Part shown: in pieces, positions 47,768 to 60,385 of the stretch
Numbering within the stretch: position 1 is the stretch's first letter
Layout: the number at the start of each line of letters is the position of its first letter
From: Plantago major
Taxonomy: Eukaryota > Streptophyta > Magnoliopsida > Lamiales > Plantaginaceae
Direction of reading: 5' to 3'
Assembly: GCA_026545765.1 (NCBI GenBank)
Contig: CM048842.1
Location: forward strand, 429,501 to 493,500
DNA length: 64,000 bases
Notes under the pieces: model-generated
What the model was told of the DNA's origin: nothing
Databases searched by the model: none
The model's input: only the letters and a program-made list of their open reading frames with translations
Program-made: the position numbers and the translations under genes

Positions 47768-48706
47768 TATATGGCTCAAAATGAGTGTGTATGCAAATGT
47801 GACATTTATATTAAGACATAATATAAATGAAACACGTGACATTTGTTACGGTACGGGACGGGAGTACTTACTTACTCCGGCTCTCTTTTCATGATTCTCT
47901 TTAGACTTTGAGACGCGTGTCACTCACATCAAAATTTCCCATCTATCAACTGTCTTGGAATTTTCTGTATGGATCACACATTCTAATACTATTATACTCT
48001 GCCAATAATTTTTTAAAATGAGAAATGCATCATCAATGCAAATTAAATATTCCTAGTTGTACAATTTCTAAATCTTCAAGTAGTATAGTTATATAGGCAG
48101 CCCACATAAAACGAAATTAAATAGATCAAAAGAAAGGTGATTGTTGAATTTTATTTGGACATACAGAACAAATCAAGAATTCATTATTACTACATACTAT
48201 ATAAACTTGTATGAGCAATCGATTTCCTATCCTCAAAAAATTTACATACCTACAAACATTACCAGAGTGTTTGTTTATTAACTCAAATTGAGTTTGAACC
48301 AATTTTCATGTTTGTTTCTCAATTCCGTATTGTGATACTATTCATCAATTCAAAAACTCAATTATTTATCATTTCATTCTTACAAAACCTATTCAAATAT
48401 CCTACAAAACTTATAAATATTACAATTTAACACAAAACACAAAACTCAATTCCAATTTAGTTACTATTCATCAATTCAAAACTCAATTCAAATTCAGATA
48501 CAAACACTACGGTACATGTTCAACTTCATACATTTAATATTTTTACATTAATTCCATTACTAACCATATGGATATGATGTTTATTTTCAAATCTATAACG
48601 TTAATTTGCAATTAAACATCATGTGATGTTGATTTCGTATTTCATTATTTCGTATATAATGTTGTTTATAATTAGTTTCAAAGTAGACAGAGTAATATAT
48701 AGAATA

Positions 48707-48938
48707 CTCCCTGCATTTCAGAGAAAGTGTTACAACTTTTCGTTTCCGGCGTTTCACTAAAAGTGTTACAATTTCCATTTATGGAAATTAGTTAAATAAT
48801 AAAACTCCCTACTTTTCACTTTTATTACAACATGCCACTCAGTTTATCTCTAATAATCAGGGGACCACTTGTACTTTCTAATTTTTCTTAAAAATGGTAG
48901 AAATACAAATTGTAACACTTTCTCTGAAACGGAGGGAG
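48707..48938. repeat. Stowaway-like MITE, well preserved
   Basis: 232 bp. Ends CTCCCTGCATTTCAGAGAAA and TTTCTCTGAAACGGAGGGAG form long inverted repeats extended by GTGTTACAA on each side. TA is duplicated at 48705-48706 and 48939-48940. Confidence 0.8.
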
Positions 48939-49018
48939 TATGTTTTAGGTTGGTGACTTTGAATAATTCCAATGAAGGTATGTTTTAGGTTGGTGACTTT
49001 GAATAATTCCAATGAATG
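48939..49018. repeat. 40-bp tandem duplication
   Basis: Two almost identical 40-base units, each starting TATGTTTTAGGTTGGTGACT, directly next to the MITE at 48707-48938. Confidence 0.9.
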
Positions 49019-49107
49019 TGAGATGCCTAGACACGGGTGACATTGACACAAGTGCTAAAGTCATCTTAACATTTTTGTTTTTTCTTCTCTTAAGATTTAG
49101 ATAAATA

Positions 49108-49358
49108 CTCCCTTCATTTCAGATAAATCTTATTGATTTTGATTTTGGCCAATCGTTCTTGAGTAATTAATAATTACTCATAAACGATAATAGTAAATAA
49201 TTATATAAAATCATATAATAAAAATTTAATTACTAAATATTCATTATATAATTTTAATAATTTATTTATTAATATCGTTTAAAAGTAAATTATGGTCAAA
49301 TGCGGAGACAGTTGACCGCAAAATAGTAAAATGTAATACTTTTATGAAATGGAGGAAG
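49108..49358. repeat. Stowaway-like MITE, family of 35425-35639
   Basis: Left end CTCCCTTCATTTCAGATAAA, right end ATGAAATGGAGGAAG, TA on both sides. It shares ATAGTAAATAATTATATAAA and the GACAGTTGACCG block with the copy at 35.4 kb, but the palindrome is eroded. Confidence 0.7.
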
Positions 49359-51536
49359 TAACAAATAAAAACTTCGTAAGTTTGATCAATTCTTGAATTC
49401 TTGCAGTGGTTAGTTAGGTAAAATAGGAATACTACTGTACCATTGGACTTCTGCAGGATTCATTTGTTGATAAAAACTTCATTTTCTAATTTGAAGTCTT
49501 TCAAAAGAAATGAACTAACATCTTCTAAATTATTCATAAAGTCGTAACTAAGGTGGGTAAGGTATCTCTTGATGACCAATGAGCATGAAATTAATGTTGT
49601 GTCATCTTTTACCTAAGAAGTTCGAAGGATGTCGTATAAGCTTTTTTTTCCCTTTCATTTTAAATTACGTCGAGAATTACACATAATGCGACAGTGTAAC
49701 AAGTCACATATGACATATCTTTTTTTGGGGTTTGACGTTTGTGATCAAATGATATTAATCATCCATTTTAACTACCATGTCTAAGTTAGAACCATCTTGT
49801 TGTTAGTGATAAAAGATCTTAGAAATGTTGACAAACGATTAAAATTATCAAAATCTGATTAAAAATATCTATTTTAATTTTAATTTTATTTTCATGATTT
49901 TAATTGATTGTCAAACAACCTAAGAGTGTTGTATGTAGGTTTTAAGCAGTTCATTCGTCCTAATACCGGTCAATGTAATTGTTCTAGGTAGGAGTATTTT
50001 AATATAGGAGCATTAAATTTTATTAATGATATTGAATAAGTGAAGAAAGAATAATATATCTGAAAATCTGGTAACAGATTACAAATATATACAGGTAATT
50101 AAGAGGTCCCATGTTTTTTTTTTGTTAGAAGAACAATGAATTTACTGGAATAAGTGAAGAAAGAATTGGAAGCTTTTAGCGTGGTTTATTGGTATTACTA
50201 TAGTTAATGAAGATTATTGTTGGTCAAATTCCATTGCTATGTCTTTCCTACCATGATTGATTGATTAATAATGACCTTTTTTTGTGGAATATGATTGAGC
50301 TTTTAACATGTCAAACAATTGTTAAATACACTTTCACCTGTTTCTCATGAATGAGTCAAGAACAAATGAGGTGTATGTGGAAATTTGTTGTACCATTGAA
50401 CCCGCAAGATACAGTTCAAATAGACTCCACGAGGATCATATTTAGGAGGATCACCGTATTTGTGTTTGATGCTGTGTAGTTGGTTTTACCATCGAAGAAA
50501 TCTACAGTATATATAAATTGACAAATATTGAAATTGTGCAATTGAGTATTTAATTTAAGTTAAATTAAACTCAATTGTGATATGTGTATAAATTAGACTT
50601 TAATTATAAAAAATAATTCGTTTTATTCAATCAAATTACAATCCCTAATTTAATCTCAACAAAATCAATGCATCATAACAAAAACCAATCTTTTTTCTCC
50701 ATTTAAATTCTAATACTAATTCAACCCCAACAAAATCAAAGCATCATTAAAAAAAAAAAAATCTTCTCCAATTAAATTTTAAACTCTAATTCAACCCAAC
50801 AAAATCAAAATAAATTCACCATTAAAAAATAACGATAACCAATATTTATGCTTTACCTTCTCCAATTAAATTAAAACAGATTGACTCAAACACTAATTCA
50901 ACTTAAAAAAAAAAATTATTATAAGAAACAATAATATTACTTGTCTTCGTATACGTCTTCTATAACTATAACTATGAACCACAATAACACGCACAACGTA
51001 TTCTTACATTCTGGTATATATATATACATGTATATATGATGATGCCATTTCTACTCAAGAGTATGATGCAAATGACCTATCCATACGTTTTCATTCAAAT
51101 ATAGAATATTCCATCATTATTTGCATTTGGAGATCTATATATAGTTTTTCGGGTTGTATTTGTGTTTGCTGCGAGTAGTTGGTTTTACTATCGAAGAAAC
51201 CTACATATATATGATGCCATTTCTTCTCAATAATTAGGACATAGGACTATGATGCAAATGACCATATAATTTGGCTTCGTAGTCTATACGAACTTGGATT
51301 AGTGACCTATCCATACGTTTTCATTCAAATATAAAACAGTGCTCTAAGTTTAAGAGCCATTTTTAAACCCAAGCCGATATCATTACTCTCTACGCGCTTG
51401 TCTTGTCTACGTCCTCAGAGGTTCCTTTGGAAAATCACACTCACACCGTTTTTTTCAGTTTCCTTTCCTTGACTAATCAGACTCGAATTACTTGAAAGAA
51501 GAAGGATCTCGAACCCGATACCACGTATAAAATGTA

Positions 51537-51788
51537 CTCCCCGATTCATGCCAGTTGTCTAGTTTACACTAATTCACGGTCAATAAATTGAACTTTAACC
51601 GCTAATAAATCTGAAATGGTAATAGTGAAATATTCAATTAAACTATATAATGAAAATTTAGACCTATATTTTCATTATAGAGCTCAATTGAAGATTTTAC
51701 TATCAACGTTTGAGATTTATTCATGGTCAAAGTTCAATTTTGTTAACTGCGAATTAGTGTAAATTGGACAACTGGCATGTGACAGAGG
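51537..51788. repeat. Stowaway-like palindromic MITE
   Basis: Ends CTCCCCGATTCATGCCAGTT and CAACTGGCATGTGACAGAGG form inverted repeats; TA flanks both ends. The inner AATGAAAATTTAGACC and ATTTTCATTATAGAG blocks mirror each other. Confidence 0.65.
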
Positions 51789-51976
51789 TATTATATAAAC
51801 AGTAACAATAAATATAAAAAACTTTGTATAATATAAGTAAACGAGCACCAAATTAACAAAGTTCAAGTTTGAATCGATTTTTTGGCTCCAATGAGTTGGG
51901 CTCGAGCTTTAAGGGTTGCGTCAACTACTTATTCGGACTTTAGGTTTAATAAAAATATATCTATCACAAATATATA

Positions 51977-52968
51977 CTCCCTCCGTCCCAATTTCATATT
52001 CCCGTATTCCATTTTGAGTCGTCCCAACTTCATCTTCTCATTACTTAAATGAAAAATCTCTCTCCTACTTTATATACTATGGCTCTGTTTACCACTAGCT
52101 TTTCAGCTAGCTTTCCAGCTCCTTGAGATTTTTTTGACCATTGACTAATAAAAAGCTCGTTACGTGAACGCGCAGCTTCTTTAACTAGCTAGCTGAAAAA
52201 AGAAGCTAGTCAATGTAGCTTTTTTTTAAAGAAGGAGCTTCTTATCTTTTTCATTCCGAAAATATCCCAAACCTATATTAACCTAAATTAGAATAAAGAA
52301 AATACATTTTGCATACTTTTTTGCAATTAGCATAAGGATTAATGTATCCACACCTCTTTAAAATGCATACATGTAGTACACATCAAATACTGATTTTTTT
52401 CATTACTAAATTAAAATGCTCAACAATTATTTCTTTCAACTTCTGATAATTTTGATGATGTTATTAAAGTGGCGATGTAAAGTACATTAAATATATATTA
52501 TAATTATTGGATAAAATATGATATATTATTATTTAAAAAACTATAGACTAATAATACGATAAGAAAGGTTAAAGACAAGAAAAAATAAGAGTAATGTCTT
52601 TTTGTGTCATTTTACAAAATACCAGCTAGCTTTTCAGCTACCTAACCAAGCTTTTCAGCTAATTTGCTAAACACCTACATTTAAAACCAGCTAGTTTTTC
52701 AGCTACCTAACCAAGCTTTCCAGCTAATTTGCTAAACACCTACATTTAAAACCAGCAGCTACCTAACCAGCTAGCTTTCCAGCTACCTAACCAGCTACCA
52801 GCTAGCTTTCCAGCTAGTTTTGCTAAACAGAGACTATATCTCCTACTTTATTCACTATTTGTCATACTTTATTCACTCTTTTTCCTACTTTATCACCACC
52901 TCTTTAACTTTATTCACTTTCCTCTTAAATGTGTCCAGGCTCGCGGGAAAGATGAAATCGGGACGGAG
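51977..52968. repeat. Stowaway-like MITE carrying a nested element
   Basis: Left end CTCCCTCCGTCCCAATTTCA after TA; right end GATGAAATCGGGACGGAG. The two arms (TCTCCTACTTTAT blocks) are separated by the element at 52081-52834. Confidence 0.7.
52081..52834. mobile_element. PIF-type MITE rich in AGCT, nested in a Stowaway-like MITE
   Basis: Ends GGCTCTGTTTACCACTAGC and GCTAAACAGAGAC are inverted repeats; TAT is repeated on both sides (52078-52080, 52835-52837). Both arms are built of CAGCTAGCTTTCC-type repeats. The right arm contains two copies of a unit of about 70 bases with AATTTGCTAAACACCTACAT. Confidence 0.7.
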
Positions 52969-53883
52969 TTCCCATGTTTAGATGTGCACGATTAAGGGGA
53001 AAGAATTGGAAGCTTTTATCCTGATATATTGGTGTATTATTATAGTTACGTTGGTCAAATTCCATTGCTATGTCTTTCCTACCATGATTGAATCAAGAAC
53101 AAATGTGGTTTATGTGGAAATTTGTTGTACTGTTGAACAAGATACAATTCAAATAGGCTCCACGAGGATTCATAATTAGGGTTCACCGTATATGTGTTTG
53201 TAGAGGGTACTTCAGTTTGAAACGTTTTCAAATTTGGTATTTCAGAGCGGTCGTGTTCAATTTTAATGCTAATTATAAATAACAATTACAATTAAGGTAT
53301 TAATTGCATTTTAGAAAGTGGTCATGGCATTACGTGCGAGCAAATGCCAAATGCCGGAAAACAAACATGGAAATTTGGTCGTTTTCTTTTTTGTAGACTT
53401 TTTCATTAGTTTTGTATCAATACAAAATACTCGTTTTTCGGTATGTCAAGTCAAAGTCCGCCATTCTAACCTTCCTTATTCATCATGGGTGGCCAGAACA
53501 CGAAAATTACAGTATAAATAAGTGACTTGGGGTGTCATAAACACACACCACAATCAAAAGCAACTCTCTTGAGAGAGAACCTGTCATCGGGGAAGTGAAA
53601 CCCCAAAACAACAAAACTCTGGACGTCATCAACCTGGAGAAGGAAACCCTAGCCGTAAAGAACGACGACATCAAGACTAAGCATTTCTTTCTCTCTTATT
53701 TCGACTTTAGTTGTGCTCTGTTTACTATGACTATGAGTAGCTAAATACTTTTGTAAATGCGAACGACCGAAACTCTGGTGTGCTATTTCTTTATATAGCA
53801 TGATATATTAATGATTTGTTTATTAGACGCAATTCGTATTTGTATAACTCTATTCGTCCGACTCTCTTTATTTACTTGCATAT

Positions 53884-55510
53884 TTATTGAGGTACTATAG
53901 AGGTCCATTTGAAGGTGTTAGTAGAGATAATCAATTTATTGTTTGTCTTGTCTGGGAATGTGACGTGATGTATTGTTGAGTGACATAACAATTGCATTGA
54001 CTGAGTGAGGGTGCTTATACTAACAGTGACTTGGTATTTAGCATTGAACCTCGCTGTCGCTAGAGTCATATATGCGTTGTCTTTTAGGATCCACCTCTTC
54101 AGCAACCTGTAGTGCATAGGCCACGATATGTTCAAAACCTAATATGATGGGAGGCTTCCCATAATTCCATCTCCTTAATCTTAATCGATCACCTGCCAAG
54201 ATGTGCTGATTTGTTGTTGGCAGTGAAGGAACTGATGGTTTTGATTCTGAATGTGGTTGTTCACTTTCATGTTGTGGTTCACTCTCATCTAGAGTGACTT
54301 GCTGCTCCACCTATTTCTCAACACCACCACTTTCTGACACAACAATAGACTTCATAGTAGAGTTAAACATAGAATTTTCATCAAATACCACATTTCTACT
54401 AAGTATAACCCTCTTCTCAGATGGGGACCATATCCTATAACCTTTAACTCCATCCCCATAGCCTACAAATACTCCCTTTTTAGCTCGTGGCTCCAATTTA
54501 CCCTCATTTACATGATAATAAACAGTACATCCAAAAGCTCTTAAAATAGAGTAATCAGCAGGCTTGCCAGACCACATCTCAATAGGAGTTTTGAGATGTA
54601 TACCTGTGTGAGGTCCTCGATTTATCAGATAGCATGTTGTACTAACAGCTTCTGCCCAGGATCTTCTAGTTAGTCCAGCATTAGAGAGCATGCACTTAGC
54701 TCTCTCCAGAAGTGTCTGATTCATACGTTCTGCTACACCATTCTGCTGTGGTGTATCCCTGACTGTATGATACCTAGCAATCCCTTCATTCTTGCAGAAC
54801 TCATCGAACTCAGACCAACAAAATTCCAGACCATTATCAGTTCGCAGCCTTTTTATCTTCTTCCATGTTTGATTCTCCACTAATGCCTTCCATTGCCTGA
54901 AGTTCTTAAGGGCTTCACTTTTATGCTTCATAATGAACAACCAAGTCATCCTTGAGAAATCATCAATCATTGACACAAAATATCTGTGACCCCCTAAAGA
55001 ATCCACCCGGGAAGGACCCCAACAATCAGAATGGATGTAATCAAGTGTGCCTTTTGTTCTGTGTATAGATTTAGGAAACTTGCTGTGATGGAACTTCACA
55101 AAGATACAATGTTCACAAAATTCAAGATCAGTGACCTTGTGCCCACAAAGAAGATCTGTTTTTGACAGAATTTGCATCCCTCTTGCACTCATGTGACCAA
55201 GCCTCATATGCCATAACGTGGTCATGTTCTCCTTATCAATCTCCGATGATGCAACAGCGACAGAACCTGATAACGTAGAACATTGAAGAATATACAAGGT
55301 ACCACGTTTTTCAGCTTTCAGAACTACATTGGAACCCTTGCAGACATGTAAAACTCACCTCCACCTTGATAATAGAAACCCTTGTTGTCAAGTGTACTCA
55401 AAGATATCAGATTCTTTGTCATAAGTGGAACATGCCTAACATCATTCAATGTGTAGAATTTACCATCATGTGTCCGAATTTTGATCGAGCCTATTCCAAC
55501 CGTCTTACAA
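53884..55510 (-). mobile_element. Ty1/copia gag-pol fragment (protease end to integrase)
   Basis: Minus strand. 55500-55366 gives the end of the protease region (ending in a LISLSTL block). After a frameshift near 55350, 54311-55297 encodes the GAG-pre-integrase zinc region (LWHMRLGH, CEHCIFVK) and the integrase core with the D-D-E residues in HSDCWGP, TDNGLEF and QQNGVAERMN. The frame 54038-54310 continues past a stop into the linker before RT. No RT or LTR is recognisable, so this is a decayed internal piece. Confidence 0.85.
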
Positions 55511-55599
55511 AGAGAATTATTTCATTTACAAGGAACCAAATTATGCATGAGCACAACCCATCACCCACAGGCAAACTCAGAGATTTAATAGGTGTTTGG

Positions 55600-57200
55600 A
55601 GACATACCTGAGATGCATGATACATCAACATCCAAAAAATGAAATTTATGGCTCCCATTGGTTGAGTGGTGGTACAACACCAGTTATCACACCAGCATTC
55701 ATTCATCTCCTTATAAGGCCTTGTATAGTTATGACCGTCCACAACTATCTCTAGGCCCTTATATACAAGATGCGCATACCTCAGCTCAAGAACTTATTCA
55801 GGACAGACAACATATGGTGCAACTCTTTAGAGAACACATGTTGCAGGCTCATACCAGAATGAAGTTATATGCATATAAACAAAGAACAAGGAGAGAGTTT
55901 CAAGTAGGAGATCTGGTATTTGTCAAAATGCAGCCATTTAAGGGCAAAAAACATACTGCTGAGAAGACCTACCAAGCTTTCTATTAAGTATTTTGGTCCC
56001 TTTAAATTCATAGGCAGGGTTGGTCCAGTGGCATATAAGCTTGATCTACCTGAAGAAACTAGGGAAAATTACATATGGTCCCCCTGCAATTGGCCCCCAA
56101 AATAGCTTCGCCCCGCATTTGAAACAATTACATATTCCACCCTCCCGTTTACCAGCACTACCATGTTGTTTCTCTCTCTGCCTAGGTGGAAATTTTAGGA
56201 GCAAATCAATAACAAAAGGCTAAAATAAAATGAAATTTAAAATTTTAATAATATAAAAGTAAAATTGCACATAACCCATCTCCTCTCCTCCTTCTTCTCT
56301 TCTTCTTCTTCCTACTTCTTGTATTTTTTTTCCGACGAATACGCCAGTGGTGGCTCCAAATCGGAGCTAATTTACCGCTCCGATTGGAGCTGTAAATAGC
56401 TCCGCCGGAGCTGGGCGAAGCTGTAGAAACAACTCCAATCGAAGCTAATTTACACCTCCAATGCTCCGGCGGAGCTGTCTACAGTTCCGAAGCTGTCCAG
56501 CTCCTTTTGGAGATTTTATACATCTCTCGATATCCTCCCGCTCTTGGTCCGATTTTGGTTAATGGGACTTGTTTGAACTTTTTTGAAAATTAATGGGTGG
56601 ACAGTTGAGAATTTGATCTCTTCCGGTGACTTGTATTGCTATTTTCCGAACCTTGAAAAATAAAAGGAAAAGGAAAAACAAAAGAAAATAGAGATAAAGA
56701 ATAAAAGAAAGTGTAAAATAAAAAAAAACTCAATGGCATTTTCTTGAATTTCTTCAAGTTTCCCCTCCACATCAGCAAAAAACAACTCCATGTCAGCATC
56801 CCCTTTGACTTTTGGACCCATCTATAATAAGAGAAAAAAGCGTAGGTAATTTTTTTGGACGAATGTAATTCTTTCAAATCGAGGGTTGAATCTGAAATTA
56901 AACCAAATTTAAGGGTATCAAAAGAAATTTGCCCAAGAAACTAAGATGCACAATGTATTTCATGTGTCACTACTCAAAGGCAAGATCAAGACCAAATACA
57001 CAACCAATCCTCGACTTCCTGACACATATGAGTATGGCATGGCCAAGGTTTATCCAGTAGCTGTGCATGATACCGGGATGATTGAAGTAAGAGATTGATT
57101 GGATGAAGAAGTACTGGTACAACGGAACAACTTGCCCCCGGGAAATGCTACATGAGAACGTTCCAAGGTGATCAAAGCTTGGTCTTGAGGACAAGACCAA
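55600..57200 (+). mobile_element. Ty3/gypsy integrase C-terminal fragment, interrupted
   Basis: Plus-strand remnants of a chromovirus-type integrase tail: WLPLVEWWYNTSYHTS (about 55649-55697), VGDLVFVKMQPF, then after a frameshift KYFGPFKFIGRVGPVAYKLD (to about 56050). The frame resumes at about 56944 with HNVFHVSLLKG and ends near 57160. The gap is the inserted element at 56062-56934. The sequence CTTGAGGACAAGACCAAAG and a purine-rich run near 57205-57212 mark the approach to the 3' LTR. Confidence 0.85.
56062..56934. mobile_element. Mutator-like non-autonomous element in gypsy integrase
   Basis: 873 bp bounded by the perfect 9-base duplication AAGAAACTA (56053-56061 and 56935-56943). Inverted ends GGGAAAATTACATATGGTCC and GGTATCAAAAGAAATTTGCCC-type (imperfect). 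A 9-base duplication fits Mutator-like elements. The centre (about 56340-56520) is unusually GC-rich, with repeated GGAGCTG and CTCCGCCGGAGC, and could be captured host DNA. No transposase is seen. Confidence 0.72.
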
Positions 57201-57212
57201 AGTAGGGGAAGG

Positions 57213-58260
57213 CAATGGCATATCCTGATTATGGTCCGTTTTATTGTGGCGATTTAATACGAATTATTGTCTAAGTAATTTGTTTATTAGTTTTACTGTC
57301 TGGGTTAAAAGGTCGTTAGCTGATGTCACTTTCCAACGATTTCTGTCCACATCCTCTGCTAGCTATTAGGGGTGAGCGCGGGCGGGTGTAGGCGGGTTTT
57401 TACGAAAAATCAAACCGACCCACCTATGGCGGGTGATTATAATTATAAACCGAGGCGGGTGGAATGGATGATGTCCTGAACAAATAGGGTAGTGATTCTT
57501 TTAAAGTAGTTATCTTACTTAATTTTAAAGATTTTCACGTAGTAATGGATGAAATGTTGACTCGAGGAGTTGTCAATTTGTGTTATTTTGCTTGAATACA
57601 TGACATAAGCTGAGAAGAACGAATGTTGGGTGCAAAAATGAAGATGAAATAGTGCTTAAAGAGAAGAGTTGTAAACTATATTTATCTTTCAACAACATAA
57701 AGAAGACGCAACTTCTGCACGATGGAGTCCTTATACTTAAATTCACAAACATATACTTACATACATACATACATAAAAATGGCGGGTGGGTCGCGGGTTG
57801 CACCCATCCAACCCACCACCCACCCACTAATGGCGGGTGAAAAAAAAATTCACCCACCACACATTTTATAAAAAAATTAGTTGGCGGGTGCGGGTGAAAG
57901 GCGGGCGGTTTGCACGGGTGGATCGGTCGGGTGAGTTTTTTGCACATCCCTACTAGCTATATTATCACGCAAAACACACAGACCATGGGAGTGTGTATGA
58001 GGTAATTCCTCTACTCATTCGTAACTATTCTCACTATATTCTTCAAGTGCAATTATTGATCTCATCCATACCTTTTGCAAGTGTATGAGGCGATATTGGA
58101 TAGTGACTAATTACTCAGCTATTGTTCTTTGATTCCCGTTATTTCATCTGTAATCGAACTACTGAGTCGAACTCATCGTTGATTTTCGTCGCCATTGAAT
58201 GTTTGGTTTGGTTTGGTTTGTATATCATTATTGAATATTTACTGGGTTTGGGTCACACTC
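57213..58260 (+). repeat. Probable 3' LTR of the gypsy element, interrupted by a MITE
   Basis: Follows the gypsy polypurine tract. Non-coding sequence continues to roughly 58260, with the MITE at 57367-57952 inserted into it. No second LTR is in the window, so the right boundary is a guess. Confidence 0.4.
57367..57952. mobile_element. hAT-like MITE with GGCGGGT arms
   Basis: 586 bp with ends TAGGGGTGAGC and TTGCACATCCCTA and the perfect 8-base duplication CTAGCTAT at 57359-57366 and 57953-57960. GC-rich inverted arms (GGGCGGGTGTAGGCGGG and its mirror) enclose an AT-rich middle. Same family as 24139-25062. Confidence 0.82.
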
Positions 58261-58677
58261 AAGAACATCGGCCAGTCCCTTACTAAAGCAAGCCCCTTTC
58301 AAAACTTTGTGTAGTCAAGACTAAGAGTAGGTCTCCTCGGACAAAGACCTTTATTTTTGTAGAAAAGATAAATCCCTATCATTCAATCACTGCATTAAAG
58401 TTAGAAATAACAGCCAGGTGCAAAGCCCTATTGTTATAACAACAGGTAATCAAACCGATTGAGCAGACCGCCCTAAATGCCAAACCATAAAACAGATTCC
58501 CAGAAGCAAAACTAAAGCAGCATCATAGTCTATGTAAAATCCAAAGACAATACACACTACACAAAAGAAAGTAATCGTGAAATTATGACAACTCATTAGC
58601 AAGACCCTTTCTCATGATATGGCAAATGCTGGCATCAATAAATTCTTGCAGTAGATGACGAATTAACACAAATCTCA

Positions 58678-60288
58678 CTAAGACCAAATATAGGGCGGCT
58701 CCGGATAACGGAAGCAATCCAAACAGCTACGGAGCACTTTCGCATAGCCCTTGAAGCCCCAATCGGGACCGTAACTGTTCTGTATGATGTAATATTCAAT
58801 TCCATCAGCAGTTACACCAAAACCGATTACCGCCACAGCATGGAAAGTATTTTCTGGGATGGTCTCGTCGTGATCTGGAATCAGCTCACCCTCCTTGAGT
58901 TCGGGGTCATAAACACCCTGCAAGTATATATATTAGTGTTATATCCCATTTCATTTCTACATCGAAAAAGTCTTAACAAAATGGAGCTAATATCCCCAAG
59001 GAAGCTTATGTATGATCTCTACTTGGAAAAGGCTCCTTCGGTCATTTTGGTTATTGCTTCTCTTTTTTTTTGAAAAAGTTGAACAAATTTCATTTAAGAG
59101 AAAGATTGACAGCACAAGTTGTGCCACAATGTGCTATTACCCAATACATGAGCCAGAGAAAAGCTATAACAGACAACATTTTCCAAGACCCATAAGAATC
59201 CATGATTGAGAGGACATTGTTACCGATTGATAGTTAGTTGAACGGTTAACTTTAACACCAAAGTAAAATTTCATAGTTGATATAGTACTGTAGCCCATGA
59301 AAGAAAATAAGAGCTCACACACAAACGTATATTTTAACACAAGACATCCATCAGACTTACTATTCTATGGCAACACGCTACAAAAAAAAATAAAATAATA
59401 ATAATAATAATAATGAGAAAGAAAGTTACCTCGCCGGAATGCTCCGTAAACTTGGGGGTGACTTTGATTCTCGCAGTCAAAGGTTTCTGACGTATACGGT
59501 CAAGGATCTTTGACGGTTCAGGTCTTTTTACCCCCCCAATACGAAGCCTCCGTCCCTGCAAAGACATTATACCCATTGATCAGACTTCGGTTGGCTTCTT
59601 AATAGATTGTGGACAAAACTGACTACCTAATTGTTACGCTAAGGGTACTTGGGTAGACCTTTTTCATTAACGACTGAAACTTAGACGATACTCCGAACTA
59701 CGGCTGTGCCAAACAAGAGTCTAGGACATAGCCGCTAGGAATCCTAGGGTTTTTTCGTACCCATTTCCAGTTATATTTCTTGATATGACTCAGTATTTAG
59801 ACATAAGAGGAAACATAGAAAAGATGCTTCTTTAACCGAAATGAACTTTAGAAAAACGAATTTAGTTAACAAAATTAATTTACGTTCTTTTCCACACATT
59901 CCCCCTTCACCCCTGTGTACTTATATAAACCATCTGGATAGAAACCATCCTTAATACCATACCCGTACACATCACTGAATCTCGCCATCTTACATCCATA
60001 TTTATCCGGCTTTCTCCTTGCATCATCGTTATGTGGACCGCAATCCACACAACATTGAGCCGAAAGCTTAACAAACTTCTTCTTGTGGTAAATGGCAACT
60101 GCAGCAGCTACTACCACTGTCACCGACTGGGACGTGCACGAATCTGTACAACATATAAAAATATGTCACGTTCAAACATGTAACTGATTTCAATTACTTA
60201 AAATATGTTACTGTTCTGGGATAAGTGATATATAAAGTAGATAAAATTTGTCAAATAAGGAAACACAATTAATCGTTTAGGGTAGACA

Positions 60289-60385
<97 letters not shown>

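Larger units (their letters stand above)
50150..53215. repeat. Region of dispersed local duplications
   Basis: 50155-50475 is repeated in diverged form at 53000-53205 (shared: GAATTGGAAGCTTTTA, GTCAAATTCCATTGCTATGT, CTTTCCTACCATGATTGA, ATGTGGAAATTTGTTGTAC, TCCACGAGGAT). A second pair, 51040-51120 and 51210-51345, shares GACCTATCCATACGTTTTCA. GTAGTTGGTTTTACNATCGA occurs near 50477 and 51175. No gene is evident. Confidence 0.6.

Noticed and set aside
48939..49018. CRISPR-like repeat
   Set aside because: Only two directly adjacent units without spacers, in a plant genome.
57573..57947. Minus-strand frame rich in Pro and His
   Set aside because: Lies entirely within a hAT-like MITE and is produced by its GGCGGGT arms.
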